Source of the DNA: Planctomicrobium piriforme
GTDB taxonomy: Bacteria > Planctomycetota > Planctomycetia > Planctomycetales > Planctomycetaceae
NCBI GenBank assembly: GCA_945860955.1
Contig: CAMATH010000094.1
Location: 1 to 34,117 of the forward strand
Direction of reading: 5' to 3'
DNA length: 34,117 nucleotides
How positions within the stretch are numbered: position 1 is the first letter of the stretch; each line of letters begins with the position of its first letter. The notes beneath the pieces were generated by a model, which ran no database searches, had not been told where the DNA came from, and saw nothing but the letters and a program-made list of their open reading frames with translations. Of the stretch, positions 23,203 through 30,073 are shown one piece after another. The translations under genes were made by a program, and so were the position numbers.

Positions 23203-25089
23203 TCATTCAGCGGCCGTCCGCTTTTCGTTTCGCTTCTGAATCTTACGGTATCGCTCGGCTTCAATGGGACGGCCATCCTGTTCGCAAATGAACGCCAGCC
23301 ATTCCCATCCCGCCGCCATGGAAGGGTTCAACTCGGTTACACGCTTGGCCGCCTCGATCGCATCTTCCGTTTTGCCGTTCGCCAACAGTACCCGCGACCG
23401 CTGCGCCTGGTATTCCGTCCGCCAGGGATTCACCTGCGTCAGGCGATTGAAATAGGGCAGCGCCTCGGCGTGGCGGCCTGTCGACGAATAGGCGAGTCCA
23501 ATCGAATACAGCAACCCTTCACTTTTGGTGTTGGCGAACAGGGCTCTCTGCCAGGTGTCGACCGCCCGATCAGGATCTCCCGAGATCGCCAGTGAGATCC
23601 CGAACTTGTCAGCGACCGCGCTGTCAGTCGGATCGCGTTTCGAGATCGGTTCCAGCAGCGAAACAGCACGCGCCGCCCGTTCCGCATTCTGGCTGTGCTC
23701 CGCGCGCGTCGCCTCGACAATTCCCAGCGCCCGATTCAAATCAAACGCGTCGAGCGGAACTTCCTCCAGGTCAAAAATGCGAGTGACCGGTTCTCGCGGC
23801 GTCGCCACCGCGCTCAATTCTTCCGCTGTCGGTGACTGGGGACGACGCAGCACACGGTGGTCGGTCTGAGTCGTGTGCGGCACGTCGTTCGCGCCGAGCC
23901 GGGGCATGTGGCAGTCGATGCACGAACCGTTCGCGGGCGGGGCCTCGCGCTCCGCCAGCGGAAGCGAGCAGCCCCGGTCCGAATGGCAACTCTGGCAACG
24001 GGTGTTGTATTCGACCAGGCGTGTGTCACTGGTCGGAAGTCGATGCGAATCGTGACAGGTGATGCAGCCAAGCTTGCCTTCGCTTCCGATAAAACAACGA
24101 CTCGCCCGCATCTGCTGCACCTGGCTGACGGCGGTTGTCTCTCCCGCGTTCGAAACGCCCGTTCCCTCGACGAAGATCGACCAGACATCGCCAATTTCCA
24201 TTCCGGGCCGAAAATCAAAGTCGGTCCGGCCGTAGCGCAGAACCTCGTCGGTTCCAATCAGGTGGCACTGGTTGCAGACCCCTTCCCGCTTGGAGGGGGA
24301 GAGTTTTTTGGGATTGATGATGGGGTCATCCCCGGTGCGAGAATCCCCTCCGCGATGCCAGGAGACATGGTCCCGCCCGGGACCGTGGCACCGTTCGCAG
24401 GAAATCGCCGCCTCGCGAACTGCAGGATGCATGAACCGGTCATTTTCGCCCGGTTCGTGGTTCACGCGCCCCGCATGGCAACCGAGACAGCGTCCGGTGA
24501 CGGGGCGTTCGAATCGGGGGTGATTCTGATCGGGATAGCTAGGAGAGAGATCCCAGCGATTCTGCTGCGAGTACCACGAGATGGGTGACATGAACAATAA
24601 CCCACCCCGATCAATAAAGTACGACCGACCCCGATGCCCCGAACCGACCGAGTACTGGACTTCCACCCGCTGGTCGAACAGTTCTCCCTGGGCGTCGGTG
24701 TACGATTCGTGATGGTAGACTCCATCGTCCGCGAGTTCGACGCGGTAGTCGCATCCCCCTTTTGAAAATCGGGTGGCGGTGGTGTAGTCTTCCAGGGCGG
24801 GGGCTTCCGAGACCAGCGCCGCCGAATTCGCCATCGTGTGCCCGTCGTACATGTTGGCGATATCTGAATGGCAAACACGGCAGGCGCGATTGCCAACGTA
24901 AGCTTCGCTCGGTGGAGCTGGCTTGGGAGGGGCCGGCTCCACGACCTGTTCTTTTGGCTCCTGGGGAGATATTTCCACTCGGTCCCGACGCAGCCACCAG
25001 ACCCCGCCCCCCACAACCGATGCCACGAACAGCCCCAGAAAAATGGGGGTCCATCGACTGGCGACACGGCTCCGGGAAGGTTGCGTCAT
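23203..25089 (-). CDS. Heptaheme cytochrome c with TPR tail (first of a tandem pair)
   Basis: A 628-residue paralogue of the next gene with the same order of parts. The membrane anchor is at about 14-32 (PIFLGLFVASVVGGGVWWL), then a Pro/Glu-rich linker, seven CxxCH motifs at about residues 70, 201, 231, 272, 342, 365 and 390 (CRVCH, CLGCH, CERCH, CNQCH, CITCH, CQSCH, CIDCH), and a TPR C-terminus (DSAVADKFGISLAISGDPDR, EGLLYSIGLAYSSTGRHAEA). A long heme-free stretch between hemes 1 and 2 contains YSVGSGHRGRSYFIDRGGLL, matched by FAIGSGSKGKSYAFLHDGSL in the paralogue. It is probably the first gene of the operon, 80 bases downstream of a promoter-like sequence. Likely role: periplasmic electron transfer in a TPR-scaffolded complex. 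Confidence 0.92.
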   Translation of the reverse strand: MTQPSRSRVASRWTPIFLGLFVASVVGGGVWWLRRDRVEISPQEPKEQVVEPAPPKPAPPSEAYVGNRACRVCHSDIANMYDGHTMANSAALVSEAPALEDYTTATRFSKGGCDYRVELADDGVYHHESYTDAQGELFDQRVEVQYSVGSGHRGRSYFIDRGGLLFMSPISWYSQQNRWDLSPSYPDQNHPRFERPVTGRCLGCHAGRVNHEPGENDRFMHPAVREAAISCERCHGPGRDHVSWHRGGDSRTGDDPIINPKKLSPSKREGVCNQCHLIGTDEVLRYGRTDFDFRPGMEIGDVWSIFVEGTGVSNAGETTAVSQVQQMRASRCFIGSEGKLGCITCHDSHRLPTSDTRLVEYNTRCQSCHSDRGCSLPLAEREAPPANGSCIDCHMPRLGANDVPHTTQTDHRVLRRPQSPTAEELSAVATPREPVTRIFDLEEVPLDAFDLNRALGIVEATRAEHSQNAERAARAVSLLEPISKRDPTDSAVADKFGISLAISGDPDRAVDTWQRALFANTKSEGLLYSIGLAYSSTGRHAEALPYFNRLTQVNPWRTEYQAQRSRVLLANGKTEDAIEAAKRVTELNPSMAAGWEWLAFICEQDGRPIEAERYRKIQKRNEKRTAAE

Positions 25090-25169
25090 CAGGGACTCAA
25101 AGGGGGTGTGGCGCGGATGGCCCGGGCGGCTGTTGGGGAAAGTCCGGGAAGTGACTGGGATAGGTGTCG

Positions 25170-25198
25170 ATCATTGCAGGCGAATGACGCCTCGGCAA
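25170..25198 (-). promoter_or_regulatory. Candidate promoter of the cytochrome pair
   Basis: On the minus strand TTGCCG (25198-25193) is followed after 17 bases by AATGAT (25175-25170), four of six matches in each box. It lies 80 bases before the ATG at 25089. Weak by itself; position is sensible. Confidence 0.3.
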
Positions 25199-25214
25199 GT
25201 TTGGCGAATCGGAA

Positions 25215-25235
25215 CGCCGGGATCCACACCCGGCG
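25215..25235. other. GC-rich hairpin upstream of the cytochrome promoter
   Basis: CGCCGGG (25215-25221) and CCCGGCG (25229-25235) form a perfect 7-bp stem around a 7-base loop; an alternative pairing AACGCCG/CGGCGTT is possible. GCGTTTT follows on the plus strand, so a weak rightward terminator is one reading; a regulator site is another. Confidence 0.35.
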
Positions 25236-25425
25236 GCGTTTTCCGAGGCTTTCTGGGGGAAATCGCCGGCCCGATTGTCGATCGGCGGGCACTCTCCGTA
25301 CGGAAAATCGCCGAACGGCGCTGGAATTCTTTGGGCGGTCGGTGTTATTCGCGTCCCTCCACCGGGTGTGCGGTGATCACCGGAACCGTCGGTCCATTCG
25401 ACACAATCATCCCCCCTAATTTCGA

Positions 25426-25454
25426 TTGACTAAACTGCGGGTCGAAATTCTAAC
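25426..25454 (+). promoter_or_regulatory. Candidate promoter of the zinc-ribbon gene
   Basis: TTGACT at 25426-25431 (5 of 6) and TCTAAC at 25449-25454 (4 of 6) are separated by 17 bases. It lies 235 bases before the ATG at 25690, which would leave a long leader. Confidence 0.3.
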
Positions 25455-25689
25455 CTCTCCACACCTCAGTCCGGCTGCACAATTCTGGAACGACTTTCGC
25501 GTGAACAATCCTGTCCAAATCGTGTTGAGAATTCTCTTGATCGAATTCCGATCTTGCATGGCGGATACGGCCTCGGTATCGTCACGACTCCCCGAAATCG
25601 AGAACCGTCTTTAAGGACTGGTTTCAGACGGGAACTGGAACATTAAACGACTCCAGGTCAGGATTGACCGCGAACACGGAGACTCACGG

Positions 25690-26064
25690 ATGAGTACATT
25701 GCGATTGTTCAGCCCCACCGAGCTTTCGATTTGTTGTGTGGAGGATGTCAGTGTGGCAGTCGAGGGAGTCGACGCCCCGGTCATACTGTCGTTTCCCTCG
25801 CGTGCGACACTCCCCAATTCGCACTACCGGGCTCTTGGGCCTTTCCGCGAAACCCGCGGCGCACTGAACGAACCGCTGGAACGGGCCAGGCAGCTCCACA
25901 AAAACCGCCATTGTCCCTGCTGTCAGCGGGGTGGGGTGATCCCGCGCGAGGAATTCTCACTCGCCAAGACGGGCGACTGTATGCCGACTCCCGGGGCGGG
26001 CCGTCTGACAGGCTTTGATTGCCGTCATTGCGGGCATGAGTGGGGGGTGACCTTTTCGAACTGA
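25690..26064 (+). CDS. Small zinc-ribbon protein
   Basis: A 124-residue protein whose C-terminal half contains two Cys pairs, HCPCCQRGGV and FDCRHCGHEWGVTF, about 45 residues apart, the arrangement of a zinc ribbon. The N-terminal half (LRLFSPTELSICCVEDVSVA, VEGVDAPVILSFPSRATLPN) is beta-like and unassigned. No signal peptide or membrane helix is seen. Such proteins may bind nucleic acid or mediate protein contacts; there is nothing more specific here. It stands alone and converges with the kinase fusion gene, 47 bases away. GGAGACTCACGG precedes the ATG and gives an acceptable but distant ribosome binding site. Confidence 0.7.
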   Translation: MSTLRLFSPTELSICCVEDVSVAVEGVDAPVILSFPSRATLPNSHYRALGPFRETRGALNEPLERARQLHKNRHCPCCQRGGVIPREEFSLAKTGDCMPTPGAGRLTGFDCRHCGHEWGVTFSN

Positions 26065-26111
26065 GTCCAGCCGGGTGGTCGAATTCGATGGCACTGGACG
26101 CGGCACCGGGC

Positions 26112-27701
26112 TTACGCCACCCCGCTCGCCAGGTCGAATTTAACGAGCGTTCGTCTCGCTTGGGAGTGGGCTGCGAGATCTGTGCGGAGTGTTGACTGGC
26201 GGCGCAGGGTCGCCGCTGCGCTGGGTTCCCATTGGTCGCGTGCCGACTCGTAGATTCCCCAGTCGGCGTCACTGGCGTCGCCGTGGCGGTTTGCCAGCCG
26301 CTCGCGAATTGTCTGGGGTGATGCTTCGCAAATCAGCAGTCCCCCTGGCACCCCCAATCGGTCGGCCAATGCCAGGCCTTGCGCGCGATGGGCCTCATTT
26401 CCAAACGTCGCGTCAATGATCACCCGGCTTCCCTGCCAGATCTGTTCCGCCGCTTGCCGAAAACACTCTTCGTAGGTTCGGGTCGTCCAGTCCGCGCTGT
26501 AGTACTTGGGAATCAGTTTTTGGGTCGCGCAGTCGGCCTGTGACACGCCGGCGAGTTCCTTGCGAACGACGTCGGATCGAATCACCTCAAATCGAAACTC
26601 CGCAGCCAACTCGCGAGACAGGGTCGATTTTCCTGTCCCGGGAAGTCCGCCCACCAACAACAAGCCAGGACGTTCGTCGGCGGCACACAATTCGCCATGG
26701 GCCAACAACCAGTGTCCCCGCGCCCGCATCGCGGCTGCGGTGCGTTCGGCTTCCGGAACCTCCGGCTCGCACATCAACAACCCTTCCACCTTCCCCCGGA
26801 CCGCCGCCCGGTACGCCGAATAGAGGGGGACCAAAGCTCGCCCTTCATCATCGTCGACCGCGTCGAAATAGCCCTCGAAAAACCGCGCCGCCAGATCGCG
26901 TCGTCCATGAAACTTGAGATCCATCAACAAAAACGCCATGTCGGCGATGGGGTCGGTGAACCGAAACCTCTCGTTGAACTCGATACAGTCGACGATCACC
27001 AGATCATTCGGAGTGGCTGCCGCCGGGAACAGATAGACGTGATCGAGATGCAGGTCGCCGTGGGTTTCACACGGGACACCGCGCTCGGCACGCGCGGTGA
27101 TCAACGCCTGGTGGCGCAAGAGCGCCGCTTCTTGGGCGCGATCGAGTTGAGCCCAGACGTTTGCGGAGACCGTCTGGCCCACCTGGTGTGACGCGAGTCG
27201 CAGGTTTTCCCTCAGGTTGAGCGACACCACATCCATGCGCCCGAACGACGCGATGTGCGGATCGCGTCGCGCTGTTCTATGGAAGTCGGCGAGCCGCACG
27301 CCGAGGCGCGCGAGCTGGTCCCCCTGGACGGCGTCGTGTTGGACGAGATGTTCCAGCGTCGCGTCGACGGGCAACCGTGTCATTTTGACCGCCCATTCCA
27401 CAGCCTCTCCCGATCCTTCAAAGACGCATCCGCTGGGATCGCAGGTGATCGGAACAACTCCCAGATAAACCTGCGGGGCGAGTCGCCGGTTGAGCCGGAC
27501 TTCTTCGTGACAGTCGCGTTCCCGTTTTTCCAGCGTGCTGAAGTCGAGGAATGGCAGGCGGACCGGTTTGCGGATTTTGTACGCGACGTCACCGGCGATG
27601 AAGACCGTCGAGATGTGGGTCTGGTGTGTTTCGACCGCATCGACGGGAACCGGAAAGGCCGCCGGACGTGCGAGATCGTTGATGAGAGTTGCGATTTCCA
27701 A
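26112..27701 (-). CDS. APH-like phosphotransferase / P-loop kinase fusion
   Basis: A two-domain protein of about 529 residues. The first part is an aminoglycoside-phosphotransferase-like kinase fold: THISTVFIAGDVAYKIRKPV with the ATP-binding Lys, HGDLHLDHVYLF (catalytic HGDxHxxx near 213) and IVDCIEFNERFR (metal-binding acid). The second part begins near residue 350 with a Walker A motif LLLVGGLPGTGKSTLSREL and looks like a gluconate-kinase/zeta-toxin type P-loop kinase (VIRSDVVRKELAGV, VIIDATFGNEAHRAQ). Substrates are unknown; fusions of this type are common in bacteria and are generally annotated as AAA family ATPase. No ATG is available: TTG at 27701 (LEIATLINDLARPAAFPVPV) fits the family start and has GGA upstream; a TTG at 27788 is the alternative. 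Confidence 0.85.
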   Translation of the reverse strand: MEIATLINDLARPAAFPVPVDAVETHQTHISTVFIAGDVAYKIRKPVRLPFLDFSTLEKRERDCHEEVRLNRRLAPQVYLGVVPITCDPSGCVFEGSGEAVEWAVKMTRLPVDATLEHLVQHDAVQGDQLARLGVRLADFHRTARRDPHIASFGRMDVVSLNLRENLRLASHQVGQTVSANVWAQLDRAQEAALLRHQALITARAERGVPCETHGDLHLDHVYLFPAAATPNDLVIVDCIEFNERFRFTDPIADMAFLLMDLKFHGRRDLAARFFEGYFDAVDDDEGRALVPLYSAYRAAVRGKVEGLLMCEPEVPEAERTAAAMRARGHWLLAHGELCAADERPGLLLVGGLPGTGKSTLSRELAAEFRFEVIRSDVVRKELAGVSQADCATQKLIPKYYSADWTTRTYEECFRQAAEQIWQGSRVIIDATFGNEAHRAQGLALADRLGVPGGLLICEASPQTIRERLANRHGDASDADWGIYESARDQWEPSAAATLRRQSTLRTDLAAHSQARRTLVKFDLASGVA

Positions 27702-27858
27702 GCTTGGAATTCCATCGCGCCGGGTGAGGCGCTTGACAATTGAGCGGGGGACGAATGAAATGGCGCGTATGTCGACGCAAGTTGGCAATCCCTGCCGCTA
27801 TTCGACCGCGTGTTCGCGATCGAGACAATACCACGGTTTAGACAAGGAGAAGAAGTCG

Positions 27859-28014
27859 ATGGGTGGACCAATCGTACGCACGGGAACAACTCCCGAATTC
27901 TGGGAGAACTACGACCGCGTGTTTGGCGCGAAGAATGCGCCGGCGAAGGCAGCGGCCAAGAAAGCCGCTCCCAAAAAGTCGGCACCCAAGAAAGCCGCCA
28001 AGAAGAAGAAATAG
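27859..28014 (+). CDS. Small basic protein with Lys/Ala-rich tail
   Basis: A 51-residue protein. The first half, MGGPIVRTGTTPEFWENYDR then VFGAKN, looks like a conserved short domain with two aromatic-centred segments; the second half is a low-complexity tail of Lys, Ala and Pro (AKAAAKKAAPKKSAPKKAAK) like histone H1 and other planctomycete basic tails. AAGGAGAAG lies about 6-14 bases before the ATG, a strong ribosome binding site. The repeated AAGAAAGCCGC-type codons make the tail prone to slippage. It probably binds nucleic acid or the ribosome; I recall similar planctomycete proteins of unknown function, not verified. Confidence 0.75.
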   Translation: MGGPIVRTGTTPEFWENYDRVFGAKNAPAKAAAKKAAPKKSAPKKAAKKKK

Positions 28015-28081
28015 TCCGCCGTCGATTCCCCACCCCCCCGCGTCGCTCGCGGCGTCCCTGGTTCGCCTTGGCGTGTTTCTG

Positions 28082-30028
28082 ATGCGAACACCTCGACGGG
28101 CCACGCTGATCACGGTGGTGGGTGTCGCACTGTTGCTGGCGGCCGACGCGTCGTGGCGCGCGACGATTCCCGGCGTCAACGAACCGCATTATCTGTCGAA
28201 GTCCAGGCATTTCTGGATCGACACTTGGTGCCAGCGCGACCTCTTCGCCGCGTCTACCAACGCGCATTGGTTTTTTTACGCCGCGGTCGGCTGGCTGGCC
28301 GCGGTGTTTTCTTTTCCCGTGGCGGCGTGGTTGGGGCGGATCGCGGGATGGTCGGTTTTGGCCTGGGGATGGAATCGGTTGGGAACCGGTTTGATTCCGC
28401 AGGTATTGGCGTCGACGGCTGCCCCGTGTACGCCTGTTGAAACGGGAACGCACAATGGCGGCTCGGCAGGAGCCTCGCCCTCCCGTGGCTTGGTTTCCAC
28501 TCAACGCTTGTCGGGTGAGGCAGAGGGGGGAACTTTCGGGGAACTCGGGTCGGGGGCTGCCCCTTGTTCGCCTGTCGAAACGGGAAAGCACAGTGGCGGC
28601 TCGGCAGGAGCCTCGCCCTCCCGTGGCGGGTTTCTCGACACCATCGTTCGCGGAATGCGATTCCAACTGCTTCCATTGAATTGGTCGATTCTCTTCGCCG
28701 CCATTCTTTGGATGGCGTTCGCGACTCCCAACGGACTTTCGGGAGAATGGGTGATCGGTGGAGTCGAATCGAAGGTATTCGCGTATGGCCTGTTGTTCGC
28801 CGGGCTGGGGAATCTGCTCCAAAATCGGCTACGGTGGGCGGGGCTCCAGTTGGGCCTTTCCGTCGCGTTCCATCCGCTGGTCGGCGGATGGGGAGTGGTG
28901 GCACTCGCCCTGTCGTTGGGCTGTGACCGAGTGCGACTGGCGATCTGTCGCTGGCGTGGACTCTCTTCGAATCGATCCGCAAACGCCCTCCAACTCGAAA
29001 CGGTCGACACGTCGGCGGGTCAACAGAAGCACTCGGGATTATTCGCGATTCTCCTGCTGATGGTCGCATCGATGCCGGGGATGATTCCCGCCTTGACGAT
29101 GCTCGCCAATGTCCCCTCGCGCGAAATCGCGGAACAAGGGACTCGAATTCAGGTACTCGATCGGCTGCCGCATCATTTGCTGCCAGCACACTTTCGACCG
29201 CAAGACGTACAGTGGTCCGGCACGTTACTGGGGGTCTTCCTGCTGGGGTGTTGGCTGGGTCCACGAACGACTTCGTGGCGACTGTGGCGTGGTGGGATTC
29301 TCGGGTGCGCCGGCATCGCGCTCGCGGGTCTGCTGGCTGATCTGACTCCATGGCGCATTTCCTTGTTGAAGTTTTACCCGTTTCGCCTGATTGACGGTTT
29401 GCTCCCCTGCGCGGCGGCGTGGGAGCTGGTCGCGCTTTGGCCCGCCGTGCGCCGAAAGCTCGAACGGTGGATTCTGTTATTGACTCACTGGAGCCAACGC
29501 TGGCCGACGCTTAGTAGGCCGCTCCAAAAGTTTCCCCAGCATATGACGTCGGCAATCGGAATCGGCTGCCTCGGAGTCGCGCTGGCGGTGCCGTATCGCC
29601 TGCCGGCGTTGGATCGCGTGCAGCCACGCTGGAAAGACGAGAATCGCGCCGCTTGGCGGGAGGTGTGCGAATGGGTCCGTACCGAGACCGAACCCGACGC
29701 GTTGTTTCTCACCCCCAAGTTCTCTTTTGGGTTCAAGTGGTTGGGGGAGCGGGCCGAGTACGCCGTCTGGAAAGACTGCCCGCAAGACGCCGCCAGTCTG
29801 GTGGAATGGAAACGTCGGCTGGATTACGTTAGCGCCTGGCGACGCAAGCACGTCGCGAAGGGTTTTGGGGAACAGGCGGTCGCCGAGTTCTCCAGCCAGA
29901 CCGGTGTCGACTATGTCGTCGCCTGGAACAAGGATCCGTTCAAAATTGAACCGATCTTTCGCAATCCTTCATTCTCCGTCTATCGAATTCGAGTGCGGGA
30001 TGGTAAACCAGAGGAGACAGCCCCCTAG
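28082..30028 (+). CDS. Polytopic membrane protein of unknown function with repeat insertions
   Basis: A 648-residue protein with about ten hydrophobic segments (for example ATLITVVGVALLLAADASW, WLAAVFSFPVAAWLGRIAGW, GLFAILLLMVASMPGMIPAL) and a soluble C-terminal part (EVCEWVRTETEPDALFLTPK, RLDYVSAWRRKHVAKGF, VDYVVAWNKDPFKIEP) like that of membrane proteins with an extracytoplasmic C-terminal domain. I recall a DUF6798-like family, unverified. The ATG at 28082 is preferred; a GTG at 28073 is possible and no good ribosome binding site is visible. Between the helices at about residues 110-185 lie two in-frame copies of a 73-bp repeat, giving a Gly/Ser/Pro-rich loop (GGSAGASPSRG twice). It is followed 45 bases later by the acyl-CoA synthetase fusion. 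Confidence 0.78.
   Translation: MRTPRRATLITVVGVALLLAADASWRATIPGVNEPHYLSKSRHFWIDTWCQRDLFAASTNAHWFFYAAVGWLAAVFSFPVAAWLGRIAGWSVLAWGWNRLGTGLIPQVLASTAAPCTPVETGTHNGGSAGASPSRGLVSTQRLSGEAEGGTFGELGSGAAPCSPVETGKHSGGSAGASPSRGGFLDTIVRGMRFQLLPLNWSILFAAILWMAFATPNGLSGEWVIGGVESKVFAYGLLFAGLGNLLQNRLRWAGLQLGLSVAFHPLVGGWGVVALALSLGCDRVRLAICRWRGLSSNRSANALQLETVDTSAGQQKHSGLFAILLLMVASMPGMIPALTMLANVPSREIAEQGTRIQVLDRLPHHLLPAHFRPQDVQWSGTLLGVFLLGCWLGPRTTSWRLWRGGILGCAGIALAGLLADLTPWRISLLKFYPFRLIDGLLPCAAAWELVALWPAVRRKLERWILLLTHWSQRWPTLSRPLQKFPQHMTSAIGIGCLGVALAVPYRLPALDRVQPRWKDENRAAWREVCEWVRTETEPDALFLTPKFSFGFKWLGERAEYAVWKDCPQDAASLVEWKRRLDYVSAWRRKHVAKGFGEQAVAEFSSQTGVDYVVAWNKDPFKIEPIFRNPSFSVYRIRVRDGKPEETAP
28417..28489 (+). 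repeat. 73-bp dispersed-type repeat, copy 1, inside a coding region
   Basis: Starts GGCTGCCCCGTGTACGCCTG and ends with GGCTCGGCAGGAGCCTCGCC plus CTCCCGTGGC. It matches copy 2 at 68 of 73 positions. In this frame it encodes AAPCTPVETGTHNGGSAGAS then PSRG. The core is one I associate with dispersed planctomycete repeats. Confidence 0.85.
28555..28627 (+). repeat. 73-bp dispersed-type repeat, copy 2, inside a coding region
   Basis: Starts GGCTGCCCCTTGTTCGCCTG and has the same last 34 bases as copy 1. The copies are 138 bases apart (46 codons), so both are read in the same frame; here the product is AAPCSPVETGKHSGGSAGAS then PSRG. Confidence 0.85.
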
Positions 30029-30073
30029 CGACCACAAGCGGCCAACAAAACTTGCGGAGAGCGTTGACCCGAC

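Larger units (their letters stand above)
25090..25689. other. Intergenic region, 600 bp, divergent
   Basis: Separates the cytochrome pair (leftwards) from the zinc-ribbon gene (rightwards). Short open frames cross it, but none shows a ribosome binding site or protein-like composition. It holds two promoter-like pairs, one per strand, and a GC hairpin (listed separately). The right third (from about 25480) is more AT-rich and carries two GAATTC sites 12 bases apart. Confidence 0.5.

Noticed and set aside
25426-25614. Open frame of 62 codons on the plus strand in the 600-bp gap
   Set aside because: No ribosome binding site; its first bases coincide with a promoter-like -35 box, and the peptide matches nothing I know.
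27863-28081. N-terminal extension of the membrane protein to base 27863
   Set aside because: The 73 extra residues are Arg/Pro-rich and overlap the small basic protein gene in another frame; the first membrane helix starts right after the ATG at 28082.
27380-28822. Open frame of 480 codons on the minus strand containing GGRGSCRAA twice
   Set aside because: It crosses three genes on both strands; the repeated peptide is only the reverse reading of the 73-bp repeats.
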